Below are positions 26,425-38,124 of a stretch of 64,000 nt of DNA, piece by piece. The DNA is taken from NCBI RefSeq assembly GCF_017873245.1, contig NZ_JAGGJY010000009.1, forward strand, positions 79,854 through 143,853. Reading direction: 5' to 3'. Within the stretch, counting starts at the first letter, position 1. Each line of letters begins with the position of its first letter. This DNA comes from Clostridium tertium. GTDB lineage: Bacteria > Bacillota > Clostridia > Clostridiales > Clostridiaceae. The notes below the pieces were generated by a model. It did no database searches. It was given only the letters and a program-made list of their open reading frames with translations, and had not been told where the DNA came from. Both the position numbers and the translations under genes were made by a program.

Positions 26425-27513
26425 TTGACACATTCAAAAGAAAGACATCTCTTTCCTGGAGGAAACACTCACAAAGGATTTTATTCTTTTTATAAGTACA
26501 TTCTCACACAGGAAGATGCAAATAGGATTATCTGTATGAAAGGTGGTCCTGGTACAGGAAAATCTTCTTTAATGAAAAAAGTAGCTACTCATTTTAAGGA
26601 TAAAGGATATACAATAGAATATCATCACTGCTCTTCTGACAGTAATTCCCTAGATGGTGTTGTTATAAAAGAACTCGGATTAGCTATTCTTGATGGAACT
26701 TCCCCTCATATGGTTGATCCAATTCATCCAGGTGCTGTTGATGAAATTCTTAATATGGGAGTTGCCCTTAACACTGATGATCTTTCTTTGCACAAGAGGG
26801 AAATTATCGATGTTTGTAAGAATATTAGCAACAACTTTCAAAGAGCTTACAGATTCCTATATTCAGCAAAATCTGTTCATGATGATTGGAGTAAATTAAA
26901 CTCCAAAGCTTTAGATTATAGTAAAATAGTGACTATAACAGAAAGCTTGAAAGAAGAAATATTTAATAAGCAAAAAGCTGGCTTTGGTGATGAACGACAT
27001 TTATTTGCAACGGCTTTTACACCTGATGGAATAATCACCTTTGCTAAGGAACTTACATTTGATTTAAAGCATAAGTTTGTATTAAAAGGCGGACCTGGAT
27101 TTAGCAAAACTACCATTTTAACCGAAATAGGTAAGCTTGCTCAAAAGAAAGGATACTTCGTGGAATATATGCATGATCCTTTTATTCCTGAAAGAATAGA
27201 GCATATTATTATACCTGAAATTTCTACATGTGTAGTAACAGAAAATGAAATTAGTCAAAACTCTTTCGATGGAAAAGTATATAATATTGAAGATTACTGT
27301 AATAAATCTGTACTTTTAAGTAATAAAGAAGACGTGGATTATGATAAAAAAATCTTTTATGAATTAACTAATAAAGCCTTACACTTTATTTCTGAAGCAC
27401 ATAAACTTCATGATGACTTAGAATCTTATTATATAAATGCAATAGATTTTAAAACATTAGACAAAATCTATGATGAAGTAATTCAAAAATTTGAAAAATA
27501 CATCCCTCAGTAA
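26425..27513 (+). CDS. Twin P-loop ATPase of unknown role (PRK06851-like)
   Basis: A 362-residue cytoplasmic protein made of two similar halves. Half one (1-185) has RHLF (7-10), Walker A GGPGTGKSS (40-48) and a closing SVHDDW; half two (186-362) repeats RHLF (191-194), a degenerate Walker A GGPGFSKTT (222-230, the second glycine replaced by serine) and KLHDDLE. Such proteins are widespread in spore-forming Firmicutes but I know no tested function. It starts with TTG after AGGAGTGAT and ends at a terminator. One half is likely catalytic and the other regulatory. Confidence 0.75.
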   Translation: MTHSKERHLFPGGNTHKGFYSFYKYILTQEDANRIICMKGGPGTGKSSLMKKVATHFKDKGYTIEYHHCSSDSNSLDGVVIKELGLAILDGTSPHMVDPIHPGAVDEILNMGVALNTDDLSLHKREIIDVCKNISNNFQRAYRFLYSAKSVHDDWSKLNSKALDYSKIVTITESLKEEIFNKQKAGFGDERHLFATAFTPDGIITFAKELTFDLKHKFVLKGGPGFSKTTILTEIGKLAQKKGYFVEYMHDPFIPERIEHIIIPEISTCVVTENEISQNSFDGKVYNIEDYCNKSVLLSNKEDVDYDKKIFYELTNKALHFISEAHKLHDDLESYYINAIDFKTLDKIYDEVIQKFEKYIPQ

Positions 27514-27529
27514 AAATAATAGTTATGAA

Positions 27530-27569
27530 AAAAGGAGAAGTAACACCCTATAATGCTACTTCTCCTTTT
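27530..27569 (+). terminator. Terminator after the twin P-loop ATPase
   Basis: A 13-bp stem (AAAAGGAGAAGTA / TACTTCTCCTTTT) with a 14-nt loop and a T-rich downstream stretch. Confidence 0.7.
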
Positions 27570-27590
27570 AGTTATTTTATCTAGCAAACT

Positions 27591-27878
27591 TTATTTCACT
27601 GAGTTCATTACAAAAAATAAACTTATAATTGAAATTATTATACACACTGATGTATATATATATCTTTCTCTTCCTTTTCTATATAGAAAAAATCTTATTG
27701 CCCATAATATCATAGTTACACATATACCAATTTGTAACAACAGATATGAATTAAATATAGGCATATTATTTATGAAATGATATGTTGTTAAGAATGTAAG
27801 GACTATAATTACACTTGTCGATATTGCAGCTAAGGTACATATTATTGTAAAAATATCCTTAACTCTAAATTTATCCAT
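27591..27878 (-). CDS. Small three-helix membrane protein downstream of ligA
   Basis: A 95-residue protein with hydrophobic stretches at about 11-32, 43-64 and 73-92, positively charged loops and no recognisable domain. It begins 7 bp after the ligA stop, so it is likely in the pcrA-ligA transcript. Function unknown. Confidence 0.6.
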   Translation of the reverse strand: MDKFRVKDIFTIICTLAAISTSVIIVLTFLTTYHFINNMPIFNSYLLLQIGICVTMILWAIRFFLYRKGRERYIYTSVCIIISIISLFFVMNSVK

Positions 27879-27884
27879 TCTTTT

Positions 27885-30055
<2,171 letters not shown>

Positions 30056-30056
30056 A

Positions 30057-32276
30057 CTACATTAATTCCAGGTTTGCTAATGAAAGCATCAGTATTTTTA
30101 CACCTTGGTTATCAAAGGCTATTGTAAGTTTTTTATCACTTCCTGAATCTGATATTGATACTACTGTTCCAATACCAAACTTACTATGCTTTACTTTTCT
30201 TCCTATTGTTACATCATCACTTGAAACAGATGATTGTATAGTTTGTGCTTTTGGCTTTTGCATTGAATTGCCTCTTAAGCTATGCGGATTGCTAAATCTA
30301 TTTTCTCTTGGGAACATTGTAGCTCTTGCACTTTGTGCTGAGTTGTTTCCTGAAACATATTCCTTTAAATCACCTTTTATTTCAGCAATGAAATCTGATT
30401 GTGGATACGCAACAGTTCTACCAAATTGTCTCCTAACTTCTGCTGAAGTCATGAATAATTGTTCTTTTGCTCTAGTTATACCAACATAACATAATCTTCT
30501 TGACTCTTCCATTTCAACATCACTTTCAAATGAAGCATTACCTGGGAAGATTCCATTTTCCATACCAACCATAAATACTACTGGGAACTCTAATCCCTTC
30601 GCACTATGAACAGTCATTAGAACTATAGTATCTTCTTCTTCTTGAAGCTTATCTGTATATTGAACTAATGATACTTTTTCTAAATAAGCTGAAAGACTTT
30701 TATCTTCACTACTTCTTTCAAAATCAACGGCATCTGAAACTAATTCCTTTAAGTTTTCTATTCTACTCTTGTCTTCTATTTCTTTTGATTTTTCAAGTTC
30801 TGATATATAACCTGTTTCCTTTAATATAGTTTTTATTAATGTTGATACAGGCATTATTTCGCTCATTTCCATGAACTTATCCATCATTTCCATAAATATT
30901 TCTATTCCGCCACAATTTCTTGCTGTAAGAGTTGGAATATTTCTTACTGTGCTTAATGCATCCCATAAAGGTAATTCATAATCATCTGCAAAATCAACTA
31001 CTTTATTTACAGTTGCATCTCCAATACCTCTCTTTGGAACATTTATAATTCTTCTTAAGCTTATACTATCAGTTGGGTTAACTAATACTTTTAAGTATGA
31101 AATCATATCTTTAATTTCTTTTCTATCATAGAATCTTGTTCCACCTAAAATTTTATAAGGAATAGCTTTTCTTCTTAAGCTTTCTTCAAATATACGTGAT
31201 TGAGCATTAGTTCTATAAAGAATTGCAAAATCTTTGTAGCTTTTATTTTCTTCTTCTTTTATTTTATTTATTTGAGTTGCAACAAAATCTCCTTCATCAC
31301 TATCTGAATAAGCTCTATAAATTTTTATTTTATTTCCTGATTCCTGCTCTGTTCTTAAAACCTTACTTTTTCTATTTGCATTATTTACAATCACAACATT
31401 AGCAGCATCTAATATATTTCCTTTTGAACGATAATTTTGCTCAAGCTTTATAACTTTTGCATCTGGATAATCTTTTTCAAAATCTAATATATTTCTTATA
31501 TCTGCGCCCCTCCATTGGTAGATGCACTGATCATCATCTCCCACCACGCATACATTTTTGTATTTTTCTGCTAAAAGTCTAATTAATTCATATTGAACTT
31601 TATTAGTATCTTGATACTCATCTACCATAATATATTGGAATTTTCTTTGATAGAATTCCAAGGTTTCTTTATCTTGTTTGAATAGCTCTACGGTCTTAAA
31701 TATTAAATCATCAAAATCTAAAGCATTATTTTCTTTTAATCTCTTTTGATACATTTCGTAAACATCTGCTATTTTCTTTTCTCTAAAATTGCTTTCATGC
31801 TCTCTCATAAAACTTGCAGGGCTTTGCATATTATCTTTAGCCTTACCTATTTTACTCATTATTTCTTGTTCAGTTATATCTTTATCATTTATATTTAAAG
31901 CTTTCATACACTCTTTTATAAGTGTCTTTTGATCTGAAGTATCATATATTGTAAAGCTCTTTTTATATCCTAGCTTTTCTATTTCTCTTCTAAGTATTCT
32001 TACACAAGTTGAGTGAAATGTAGATATCCACATATCCTCTGCTCTTTCACCTATTAAAGCTTTAACTCTATCCTTCATTTCCTTTGCAGCTTTATTAGTG
32101 AAGGTAATAGCTAATATTTTATATGGTAAAATTCCTAAATCGTCTATCATATGAGCCATTCTATGTGTCAAAACTCTGGTTTTACCTGAACCAGCTCCTG
32201 CTAATATTAATACTTGACCTTCTATAGTAGTAGCCCCTTCATATTGCTCTTTGTTAAGTAATGACTTTAAATCCAT
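30057..32276 (-). CDS. pcrA: ATP-dependent DNA helicase PcrA (UvrD/Rep family)
   Basis: A 739-residue SF1A 3-prime to 5-prime helicase for repair and replication-fork clearance. Walker A GAGSGKT is at 27-33; DEYQDTN (motif II), GDDDQCIYQWRGAD (motif III), LEQNYRS (IV), TVHSAKGLEF (V) and VGITRAKEQLF (VI) all appear in order. Residues about 690-739 (KVKHSKFGIGTVVS) are the C-terminal Tudor-like fold that contacts RNA polymerase. It lies upstream of ligA with a repeat-filled 180-bp gap. Confidence 0.96.
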   Translation of the reverse strand: MDLKSLLNKEQYEGATTIEGQVLILAGAGSGKTRVLTHRMAHMIDDLGILPYKILAITFTNKAAKEMKDRVKALIGERAEDMWISTFHSTCVRILRREIEKLGYKKSFTIYDTSDQKTLIKECMKALNINDKDITEQEIMSKIGKAKDNMQSPASFMREHESNFREKKIADVYEMYQKRLKENNALDFDDLIFKTVELFKQDKETLEFYQRKFQYIMVDEYQDTNKVQYELIRLLAEKYKNVCVVGDDDQCIYQWRGADIRNILDFEKDYPDAKVIKLEQNYRSKGNILDAANVVIVNNANRKSKVLRTEQESGNKIKIYRAYSDSDEGDFVATQINKIKEEENKSYKDFAILYRTNAQSRIFEESLRRKAIPYKILGGTRFYDRKEIKDMISYLKVLVNPTDSISLRRIINVPKRGIGDATVNKVVDFADDYELPLWDALSTVRNIPTLTARNCGGIEIFMEMMDKFMEMSEIMPVSTLIKTILKETGYISELEKSKEIEDKSRIENLKELVSDAVDFERSSEDKSLSAYLEKVSLVQYTDKLQEEEDTIVLMTVHSAKGLEFPVVFMVGMENGIFPGNASFESDVEMEESRRLCYVGITRAKEQLFMTSAEVRRQFGRTVAYPQSDFIAEIKGDLKEYVSGNNSAQSARATMFPRENRFSNPHSLRGNSMQKPKAQTIQSSVSSDDVTIGRKVKHSKFGIGTVVSISDSGSDKKLTIAFDNQGVKILMLSLANLELM

Positions 32277-32390
32277 CTATACAGACTCCTTTCCTATTAC
32301 TAACATATTATAACATACATATCTTTTATATTGTTGCCTAAAAGCATTAATTAGATTATAGTAATTTGAAATATATAAGTAGACATAAAT

Positions 32391-32431
32391 AAAATAGATA
32401 TACTATTTTAAAATTGTAGTATATCTATTTT
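32391..32431 (-). terminator. Terminator after the membrane protein gene
   Basis: A 15-bp stem (AAAATAGATATACTA and its complement) inside a longer inverted repeat (ATTTGAAAT...ATTTCAAAT); T-rich exit on the minus strand. Confidence 0.65.
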
Positions 32432-32499
32432 CACACTTATTTCAAATTCCAAGTTAATTTTTTAATTTAAACATGAATTAATAACAAAACCTAAAAATT

Positions 32500-33321
32500 T
32501 TAAGCAGTTAAAGTATTCATATTTTTATTCTTTTCACTACTTATTTTTTTAAACCACCATATTGTATATATTATTCCAAATACTAAATTAAACATTCCTA
32601 TTATAGGAATTATACTCTCATTTCTCCACGCATCTGATCCCATAATAGGAGCAAATATATCTCCAAAGGTAGCTCTTATAAATATATGAATTGCTAATGT
32701 ATAAACTCTAGCATGTAACCATAAATCTGATCTTTTTCTTATTAAAGAATAAATTTCTGGAACTATTAATATACATATTGAACTTGCAAAATATCCTGTA
32801 TTTTCAGCATAAACAAATCCTGCATTCCATGTAGTATAAAATAAACACCACATTAATGGAATATCACAAATTAGTTCTGCCCAGCCTTCCTTAGATCCAA
32901 ATTTCCAATACTTTGGTGGAAGTGGTATTGTTATTGCGCATAACATTCCAGCTGCAAAGTTTAAATAATTTCCTAAAGTAAGATCTTTTATAGAAGCTTC
33001 CAATATGTTTAAGAAAAGAACAACATATAATACCCAAAACACCCAATTTTTCCTTAAAGCCTCTATTCCCTTACCCTTATACTTGTTGATCATTCTGCAA
33101 ATGTTTACAAAACACGTTGGAATAACAACTAGTAACACTTTTCCAAGCCTAAACCAATTATCTCCAAAAGTTTTAAACCATAACGGAAATGCTAATACAG
33201 CTAAGATACCTATAACTGTAGTTGTCTTAAGATACTTTCTAGCTAATTCAACCAATAAATATAAAATAGCAATATAAGCTGTCATTGAAAGCAAATATTG
33301 CCACCATGGTATAGTTTTCAT
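32500..33321 (-). CDS. Multi-pass membrane protein (possibly DUF5692 family)
   Basis: A 273-residue protein with about eight hydrophobic segments and a short charged C-terminus. Family assignment to DUF5692 is from general resemblance only and no function is known. Monocistronic, ending at the hairpin at 32391. The 330 bp upstream to the sRNA terminator hold nothing else I recognise. Confidence 0.6.
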   Translation of the reverse strand: MKTIPWWQYLLSMTAYIAILYLLVELARKYLKTTTVIGILAVLAFPLWFKTFGDNWFRLGKVLLVVIPTCFVNICRMINKYKGKGIEALRKNWVFWVLYVVLFLNILEASIKDLTLGNYLNFAAGMLCAITIPLPPKYWKFGSKEGWAELICDIPLMWCLFYTTWNAGFVYAENTGYFASSICILIVPEIYSLIRKRSDLWLHARVYTLAIHIFIRATFGDIFAPIMGSDAWRNESIIPIIGMFNLVFGIIYTIWWFKKISSEKNKNMNTLTA

Positions 33322-33649
33322 TATAACTCCCCCTAATTGTATATTGTGTATATATTTCTCTTGTTATAATTTTACACTTTTGTACTATAATCGTCAATAA
33401 TTCTCTAATCATGCCCCATTATATTTCAATATTTGAATTGAAATAAGTCATTTATATTTATAATTGACTTATTTCTTGCATTTTTATGATTATAACTTTA
33501 CTTAATAACGTATTATTTACAAGTTTATTTAAATCTCTGTAAATAATATTAAAATAAATATAAAATCAATATAATAATTGAAATTGTTTTCTTTTAGCTA
33601 ATTAATAAATTTTACAAATAGTAAACGTTTGTAATTATTTAAAAACAAC

Positions 33650-33737
33650 AAAAAACGCAACCCTTGGGGCCAGGTTGCGCTTTAGCAATAAGCAATAAAT
33701 AAAAAGGGGGCTATTTATTCCTTTTATTTATCCTTGC
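33650..33737 (-). ncRNA. Candidate small RNA of about 88 nt with C-rich loops
   Basis: A strong promoter (33744-33772) and a strong intrinsic terminator bound a stretch with no open frame. From the predicted start near 33737 the transcript would fold into hairpin one, AATAAATA-GCCCCCTTT-TTATTTATT region (about 33693-33719), and a terminator hairpin CGCAACC/GGTTGCG (33656-33679) with GGCCCC in its loop and six T residues after. Exposed CCCC loops are a mark of Gram-positive sRNAs that block GGGG ribosome sites. It lies alone in a 520-bp gap between an rsuA-type gene and a membrane protein gene; no Rfam family is claimed. Confidence 0.6.
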
Positions 33738-33743
33738 AAAAAT

Positions 33744-33772
33744 ATTATAGTCCATCTTTTTATAAAATGCAA
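33744..33772 (-). promoter_or_regulatory. Promoter of the candidate small RNA
   Basis: Minus strand TTGCAT (33772-33767), exactly 17 bp, TATAAT (33749-33744). It starts beyond the stop of the pseudouridine synthase gene (33843), so it is not that gene's promoter. Confidence 0.7.
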
Positions 33773-33842
33773 GATATTTTGAAAATATTATTGTAAAGTT
33801 GTATTTTATGAATGATAAACCTTCATTTTATTCAAACATTCG

Positions 33843-34559
33843 TTAAAACCCTTTTAAAATTGCAACTTCCTCTTCAGTTAGTTCTCTATATTCGCCCTCT
33901 TCCAAATCCTTATCTAATTGTAAAGTTCCAAATTCAACTCTTTTTAAATACACCACACTCTTGTCAACAGCTTCAAACATTCTCTTTACTTGATGGAATT
34001 TTCCTTCCTGAATAGTAATCATGACTTCTGATCCACTATCTGAAGATTCTAAAATTTCTAATTTAGCTTCTTTGCATATGTATCCATCATCTAAAGTAAT
34101 TCCATTTTTAAACTTCTTAATATCTGCTTCTGTAACCTTTTTGTCTATCTTAGCATAATAAACTTTGTCAACCTTCCACTTTGGCGATATTAATCTATGG
34201 TTTAGTTCTCCGTCATTAGTTAATAATAATAGTCCAACCGTATCCTTATCTAATCTTCCAACTGGAAATGGCTCAAAAACCTGATGCTCTATTTCTAACA
34301 AATCAATAACAGTTTCATCTCTATTATCAAAAGTTGCGGATACAACACCATCTGGTTTATTCATCATTAAATATATGTATTTTCTATAAAATATTTCTTC
34401 TCCATTTACTAAAACCTTATCAACCTCTGGATCAATTTGCATGCCATTATCCTTAACGATTTCTCCATTTACTTCAATAAGTCCTTTTCTAACTACCTGC
34501 TTAATTTCTTTTCTAGTTCCATATCCTAAATTAGATAAAACCTTATCTAGTCTTTCCAT
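33843..34559 (-). CDS. RsuA/RluB-family rRNA pseudouridine synthase
   Basis: A 238-residue enzyme that isomerises a uridine in rRNA. Residues 1-60 are an S4 RNA-binding domain; the catalytic aspartate is D104 in GRLDKDTVGLLLLT; EGKFHQVKRMF near 185-195 is the family's later motif. The length and KPDGVVSAT favour the RsuA type acting on 16S rRNA, though RluB-like action on 23S is not excluded. AAGGAAGG lies before the ATG. Confidence 0.9.
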   Translation of the reverse strand: MERLDKVLSNLGYGTRKEIKQVVRKGLIEVNGEIVKDNGMQIDPEVDKVLVNGEEIFYRKYIYLMMNKPDGVVSATFDNRDETVIDLLEIEHQVFEPFPVGRLDKDTVGLLLLTNDGELNHRLISPKWKVDKVYYAKIDKKVTEADIKKFKNGITLDDGYICKEAKLEILESSDSGSEVMITIQEGKFHQVKRMFEAVDKSVVYLKRVEFGTLQLDKDLEEGEYRELTEEEVAILKGF

Positions 34560-34581
34560 TTAAGCACCTTCCTTCTTAATA

Positions 34582-34877
34582 TTATGTTAAGCCTTTATCC
34601 ACTATTTTATTACTTAAAGCAAAAATAAACAAGAAGAAAGAGAAATGAAAGAGTGAAAAGTGAAAGAGTTTTTCACCATTTCCTATTGAATCTAATAATT
34701 CATCCTTATACATAATATTATATGCTACTCTATATATCTTTACTTGTTCAACTTCTAAATCACTTTGATGTAATTGATGTAACAATAAGTCAAGTATATA
34801 ATATTTACTAATTGATTAATATCTATAAAGAGTATTAATATCAATAAAACAATCCATATATATTTTCTTTTATCCAT
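34582..34877 (-). pseudogene. Small gene, possibly frameshifted
   Basis: An ATG at 34877 follows GAGGAATTGAT and opens a 40-codon frame (34755-34877) that begins MDKRKYIWIVLLILILFIDI, a likely membrane anchor. Near 34790 a second frame takes over with a more protein-like, charged stretch (LHQLHQSDLEVEQVKIYRVA) running into the GAAAG-rich repeat at 34640. One indel would join the two into a single anchored small protein. Identity unknown; a real 40-residue peptide is the alternative. Confidence 0.35.
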
Positions 34878-34936
34878 ATCAATTCCTCTTCTTATACTAT
34901 TTCTTTGAAAATGGTAACCTTAATAAAATTATAAAT

Positions 34937-34987
34937 AAAAGGATGTCATAAATGATTTTTAAATTATTCATCTAGACATCCTTTTTT
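34937..34987. terminator. Terminator after the lytic transglycosylase gene
   Basis: AAAAGGATGTC (34937-34947) pairs with GACATCCTTTT (34975-34985) around a loop of about 27 nt, with a T run on the plus side and a T-rich stretch on the minus side. Confidence 0.55.
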
Positions 34988-35034
34988 GCTATTAATTTTA
35001 TCTATTTATAATAATGTAATTTATCAAAAAATTT

Positions 35035-35159
35035 TTTCCATAATTCAGCTTGTCTGAATTTTTCCAACAATTTTTCATTTCTTCATTTTCTAATTCTTTC
35101 ATTTAAATTCAGCTCGTCTGAATTTTTTCCACAGCTATTCACTCTTAACTCTTTCATTC
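35035..35159. repeat. Intergenic hairpin mosaic repeat, two units
   Basis: AATTCAG-CTTGT-CTGAATT (35042-35060) and AATTCAG-CTCGT-CTGAATT (35104-35122), each followed by TTTTTCCA(A/C)A and then CTTTCATT. The clearest two copies of the family in this window. Confidence 0.6.
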
Positions 35160-35906
35160 TTAACTATTATTGCTATATGCTCTATAGTTTTCTAATATCT
35201 TAGGAACATAGTTTTGAGTTTCTTGTGGCATCTTGTATAAATCACTAGATGACTTTACACCTCTTCTTTCCATTGTTCCTGGACCTCCGTTGTATGCCAT
35301 AAGTGCCATTTCTAAATTTCCATCAAACATATTTAAATAATCTTTAATATGCTTAACTCCTGCTTCTATATTTTGATCAACATCAAATGGATTAGTCACT
35401 CCATAAGCATCTGAATTAAAATCCATTAATTGCATTAGTCCTTTTGCGCCTGCAGATGATATTGCATTGGGATTAAAATTAGACTCTTGTTTAATTATAG
35501 AAAGTATTAAGTTTCTATCTACACCATATTTTTGTGAATATTTATCAACAGTAGAATAAATCTTTTCCACATCAACTGAAGAATCTTCATTGGATTCTAA
35601 TATAGTTGATTCATTAGAATTTATGTTAGTGGTTGTACTTATTTTTACTGTATCATCTAGTATTAATTCACCTGTTTGTATAGGCTCTTTTCTCATTCTA
35701 AGTGGTATTTGTTCGAGCTTTTGTCCAACTCCAGTAGTCACGTAAGTATTAGAATCTTCTTCACTATTATTTGAATAGTTTTCTTCATTATTTTTTAATA
35801 GTGCTTCATATACTATCTCAAATTCAGGCCCATCTCCTATTGCCTTTTTTAATACTTCCTTACTAACCATACTTCCCATAAAATCTTCTACCTTAGGAAT
35901 ATTCAC
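35160..35906 (-). CDS. SLT-type lytic transglycosylase without signal peptide
   Basis: A 248-residue protein whose C-terminal half (about 112-240) is a soluble lytic transglycosylase domain: catalytic E141 in IIKQESNFNP, then GAKGLMQLM and MAYNGGPG. It cuts peptidoglycan between MurNAc and GlcNAc. The N-terminal 110 residues are polar and Asn/Ser-rich, with no signal peptide, so export by lysis, an unusual route or a spore-compartment role is possible. GTG at 35906 is chosen because GGAGG lies 8 nt before it. It follows the triple-tyrosine protein gene by 57 bp. Confidence 0.85.
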   Translation of the reverse strand: MNIPKVEDFMGSMVSKEVLKKAIGDGPEFEIVYEALLKNNEENYSNNSEEDSNTYVTTGVGQKLEQIPLRMRKEPIQTGELILDDTVKISTTTNINSNESTILESNEDSSVDVEKIYSTVDKYSQKYGVDRNLILSIIKQESNFNPNAISSAGAKGLMQLMDFNSDAYGVTNPFDVDQNIEAGVKHIKDYLNMFDGNLEMALMAYNGGPGTMERRGVKSSSDLYKMPQETQNYVPKILENYRAYSNNS

Positions 35907-35963
35907 TGTTTTGCCCTCCAAAATTACACTTTTGATATTAATATCGAATAAAAATGTATTTCC

Positions 35964-38012
35964 TTAAGGCTCAACTTCAAATTCTAAGCTTATATAATCT
36001 TCATAGTTAACCTTCTTATAATAACTTTTACTAAGAACTAATATCCTATAGCTTCCAGTAGAAAATGGTACGAATGTATAATAATTTTTTCTACTATAAG
36101 ATTGCACCCTTACCCAATTTCCTTTTTCCATTATATAAAATTCATAGCAGACTTCTTTTCCACCTTCACTAGTTACTTCAAAAGTTACTTCATTATTAAC
36201 AACTATATTCTTATTTTTAATTTTAACTTTTGTATTACTAACTGGGGTAGCTTCATGAACATAAAGTGATACTTCCTTTTTAATATCATAATCTTCATTG
36301 CATAAAGTATTTTTTGCATAAATCTCAAATGTATATTTTCCTGAACATTTAGGTTTAACTCTAAGCCTTTTACTTTCAATAAATCCAGTATCCTCAACTT
36401 CATGTCCATTAATTTTAGTTACATATCTTAATAATATATTCTTAGTATTTTGAACTATAGTTTCTAGTTCTATCAAATCTCCAACTAAATAAATTTCTTT
36501 TTGTGAAAGTAAAACATAATCTATTTCAGCTTCTTGATAATCTTTAACCTTAAAATAAACAAAATCATGTACATCATATTCCTTAGATGAATATTTATCT
36601 AGAACTCTAACTTCAACTTGATATTCTCCACTTTCTTCTGGAGTGAAATTAACCCAGTTAGTTATTCCATAATTACTTCTCTCTTTTTCTTTTCCATCCT
36701 TATAAACTATAAATGAATATTTAAGCGATGTTCCACCTTCTGCTTTAACTTTTATATTAATTGGTTCACATTTTATGCATCCCCTAGTTTTACTAGAAAA
36801 AATATCTAGAATATTTACTGGCTTTTCACCTTTTTTATCTATTTTGAAGTTTAATTCCTTTATATCCTCATATTCTCCATCAAAAGATATATCTTTAGCC
36901 TTAAGGATTATTTTATATTCTCCATCTAATTTAGCTTCCCAATTAAAACTTCTAGATCTTATATATCCTGTATCCTCTGCTACTGGGCCTTCAACTATAT
37001 ATCTATATAAAATTTCTTTTCCACCTATTACAGATGACTTAAACGTTATATTAGTTCCAGCCACTTGAGGAGAATTTAAATCAGATGAAAAATTCCTTAT
37101 TTTTATTTCATCATAAGGCTTTATAGTATACATCATACATGCTCTATCATCATATTGCTTATTTGAAAAAATATCCCTTACATAACATAAAAGCTTGAAA
37201 TCACCTTTTTGTTTTTCATAAAATGATACTATATTCTTAGTAGAATAATCTTGAATACATGTTATTCTTCCATTAGTATCTACTCTTAAAAATTTATATA
37301 GGATTGTCCTACTTTTATCACAATTTACTCCAACCTTAAAGATTAATTCTTCATTTATTAATAAATTTTCTGTTAAACATTCAAAAGCATTAACTTCTAT
37401 AAGAGGTTGTTCTTTAACCTTGAATATTACAGTAGTAAAATCATCTACATTCTCTTTAGAAGATGGTCTTTTACATTCAATAAGTAATTCTCCACCACCT
37501 GATTTAGTTGTAGTATAGGTTAACTTATTTTCTGTACTGTAATCTTTTAGAGGCTCCCAACCTTGCTTTCCTTTTATCCAAAACCTATATAACAATATCT
37601 CTTCTTCTGATGAAAGCACTTCTAAATTTATTTTTTCCCCTATAATCAATGATGTTTTATCAATTATTACATCTTTTATTAACTTATTATTCTTCTTATT
37701 AGATTCTAAAATTTCCTTTTCTTCTATACCTTTTATTTGGTAATTTATCTTTGTATTTTTTAATTCATTAGAATCTTTCTCTTTGTATTGAACCATTATC
37801 ATATAATCTCCAGATTTTCTAGGTCTCCACTCACATTCCTTTTTATCCGAAAAATCTTGAATTGGCTTCCAAGTTAAATTCCTTTCACCAGGAGCCCCTT
37901 CTAAAAACTTATATTCAACTGAGTTATCCTCTTCTGAGATCACTTTTATATTTATTTTTTCATCTATAACTGATGGACTTTCCTTATCAAAAGTTATTAA
38001 TAATTCGCTCAT
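35964..38012 (-). CDS. Triple-tyrosine (Y_Y_Y) repeat protein
   Basis: A 682-residue beta-rich protein made of about seven Ig-like repeats of 90-100 residues. Each has an I-x-G-(D/E)-x-(I/L/V)-x-(F/L/I) strand, a YRF/YKF/YEF strand, an (R/K)(S/N)YS or DYS segment and a closing SG(D/S/E)Y motif, as in the triple-tyrosine family known from clostridia. No signal peptide or transmembrane segment. The ATG at 38012 is preferred to a GTG at 38021 that abuts the ribosome site. Its pairing with the transglycosylase suggests a joint role in wall or spore-coat assembly; this is inference. Confidence 0.75.
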   Translation of the reverse strand: MSELLITFDKESPSVIDEKINIKVISEEDNSVEYKFLEGAPGERNLTWKPIQDFSDKKECEWRPRKSGDYMIMVQYKEKDSNELKNTKINYQIKGIEEKEILESNKKNNKLIKDVIIDKTSLIIGEKINLEVLSSEEEILLYRFWIKGKQGWEPLKDYSTENKLTYTTTKSGGGELLIECKRPSSKENVDDFTTVIFKVKEQPLIEVNAFECLTENLLINEELIFKVGVNCDKSRTILYKFLRVDTNGRITCIQDYSTKNIVSFYEKQKGDFKLLCYVRDIFSNKQYDDRACMMYTIKPYDEIKIRNFSSDLNSPQVAGTNITFKSSVIGGKEILYRYIVEGPVAEDTGYIRSRSFNWEAKLDGEYKIILKAKDISFDGEYEDIKELNFKIDKKGEKPVNILDIFSSKTRGCIKCEPINIKVKAEGGTSLKYSFIVYKDGKEKERSNYGITNWVNFTPEESGEYQVEVRVLDKYSSKEYDVHDFVYFKVKDYQEAEIDYVLLSQKEIYLVGDLIELETIVQNTKNILLRYVTKINGHEVEDTGFIESKRLRVKPKCSGKYTFEIYAKNTLCNEDYDIKKEVSLYVHEATPVSNTKVKIKNKNIVVNNEVTFEVTSEGGKEVCYEFYIMEKGNWVRVQSYSRKNYYTFVPFSTGSYRILVLSKSYYKKVNYEDYISLEFEVEP

Positions 38013-38124
38013 ATTTTTCACACCCTATTTTTCTCAATTTTCCCTATTATTATTATACAGTTTACATAACAAAATATAAAACGAATTTTGTCACCAATAA
38101 AAAAAAATAAGGACAAACTGTATT

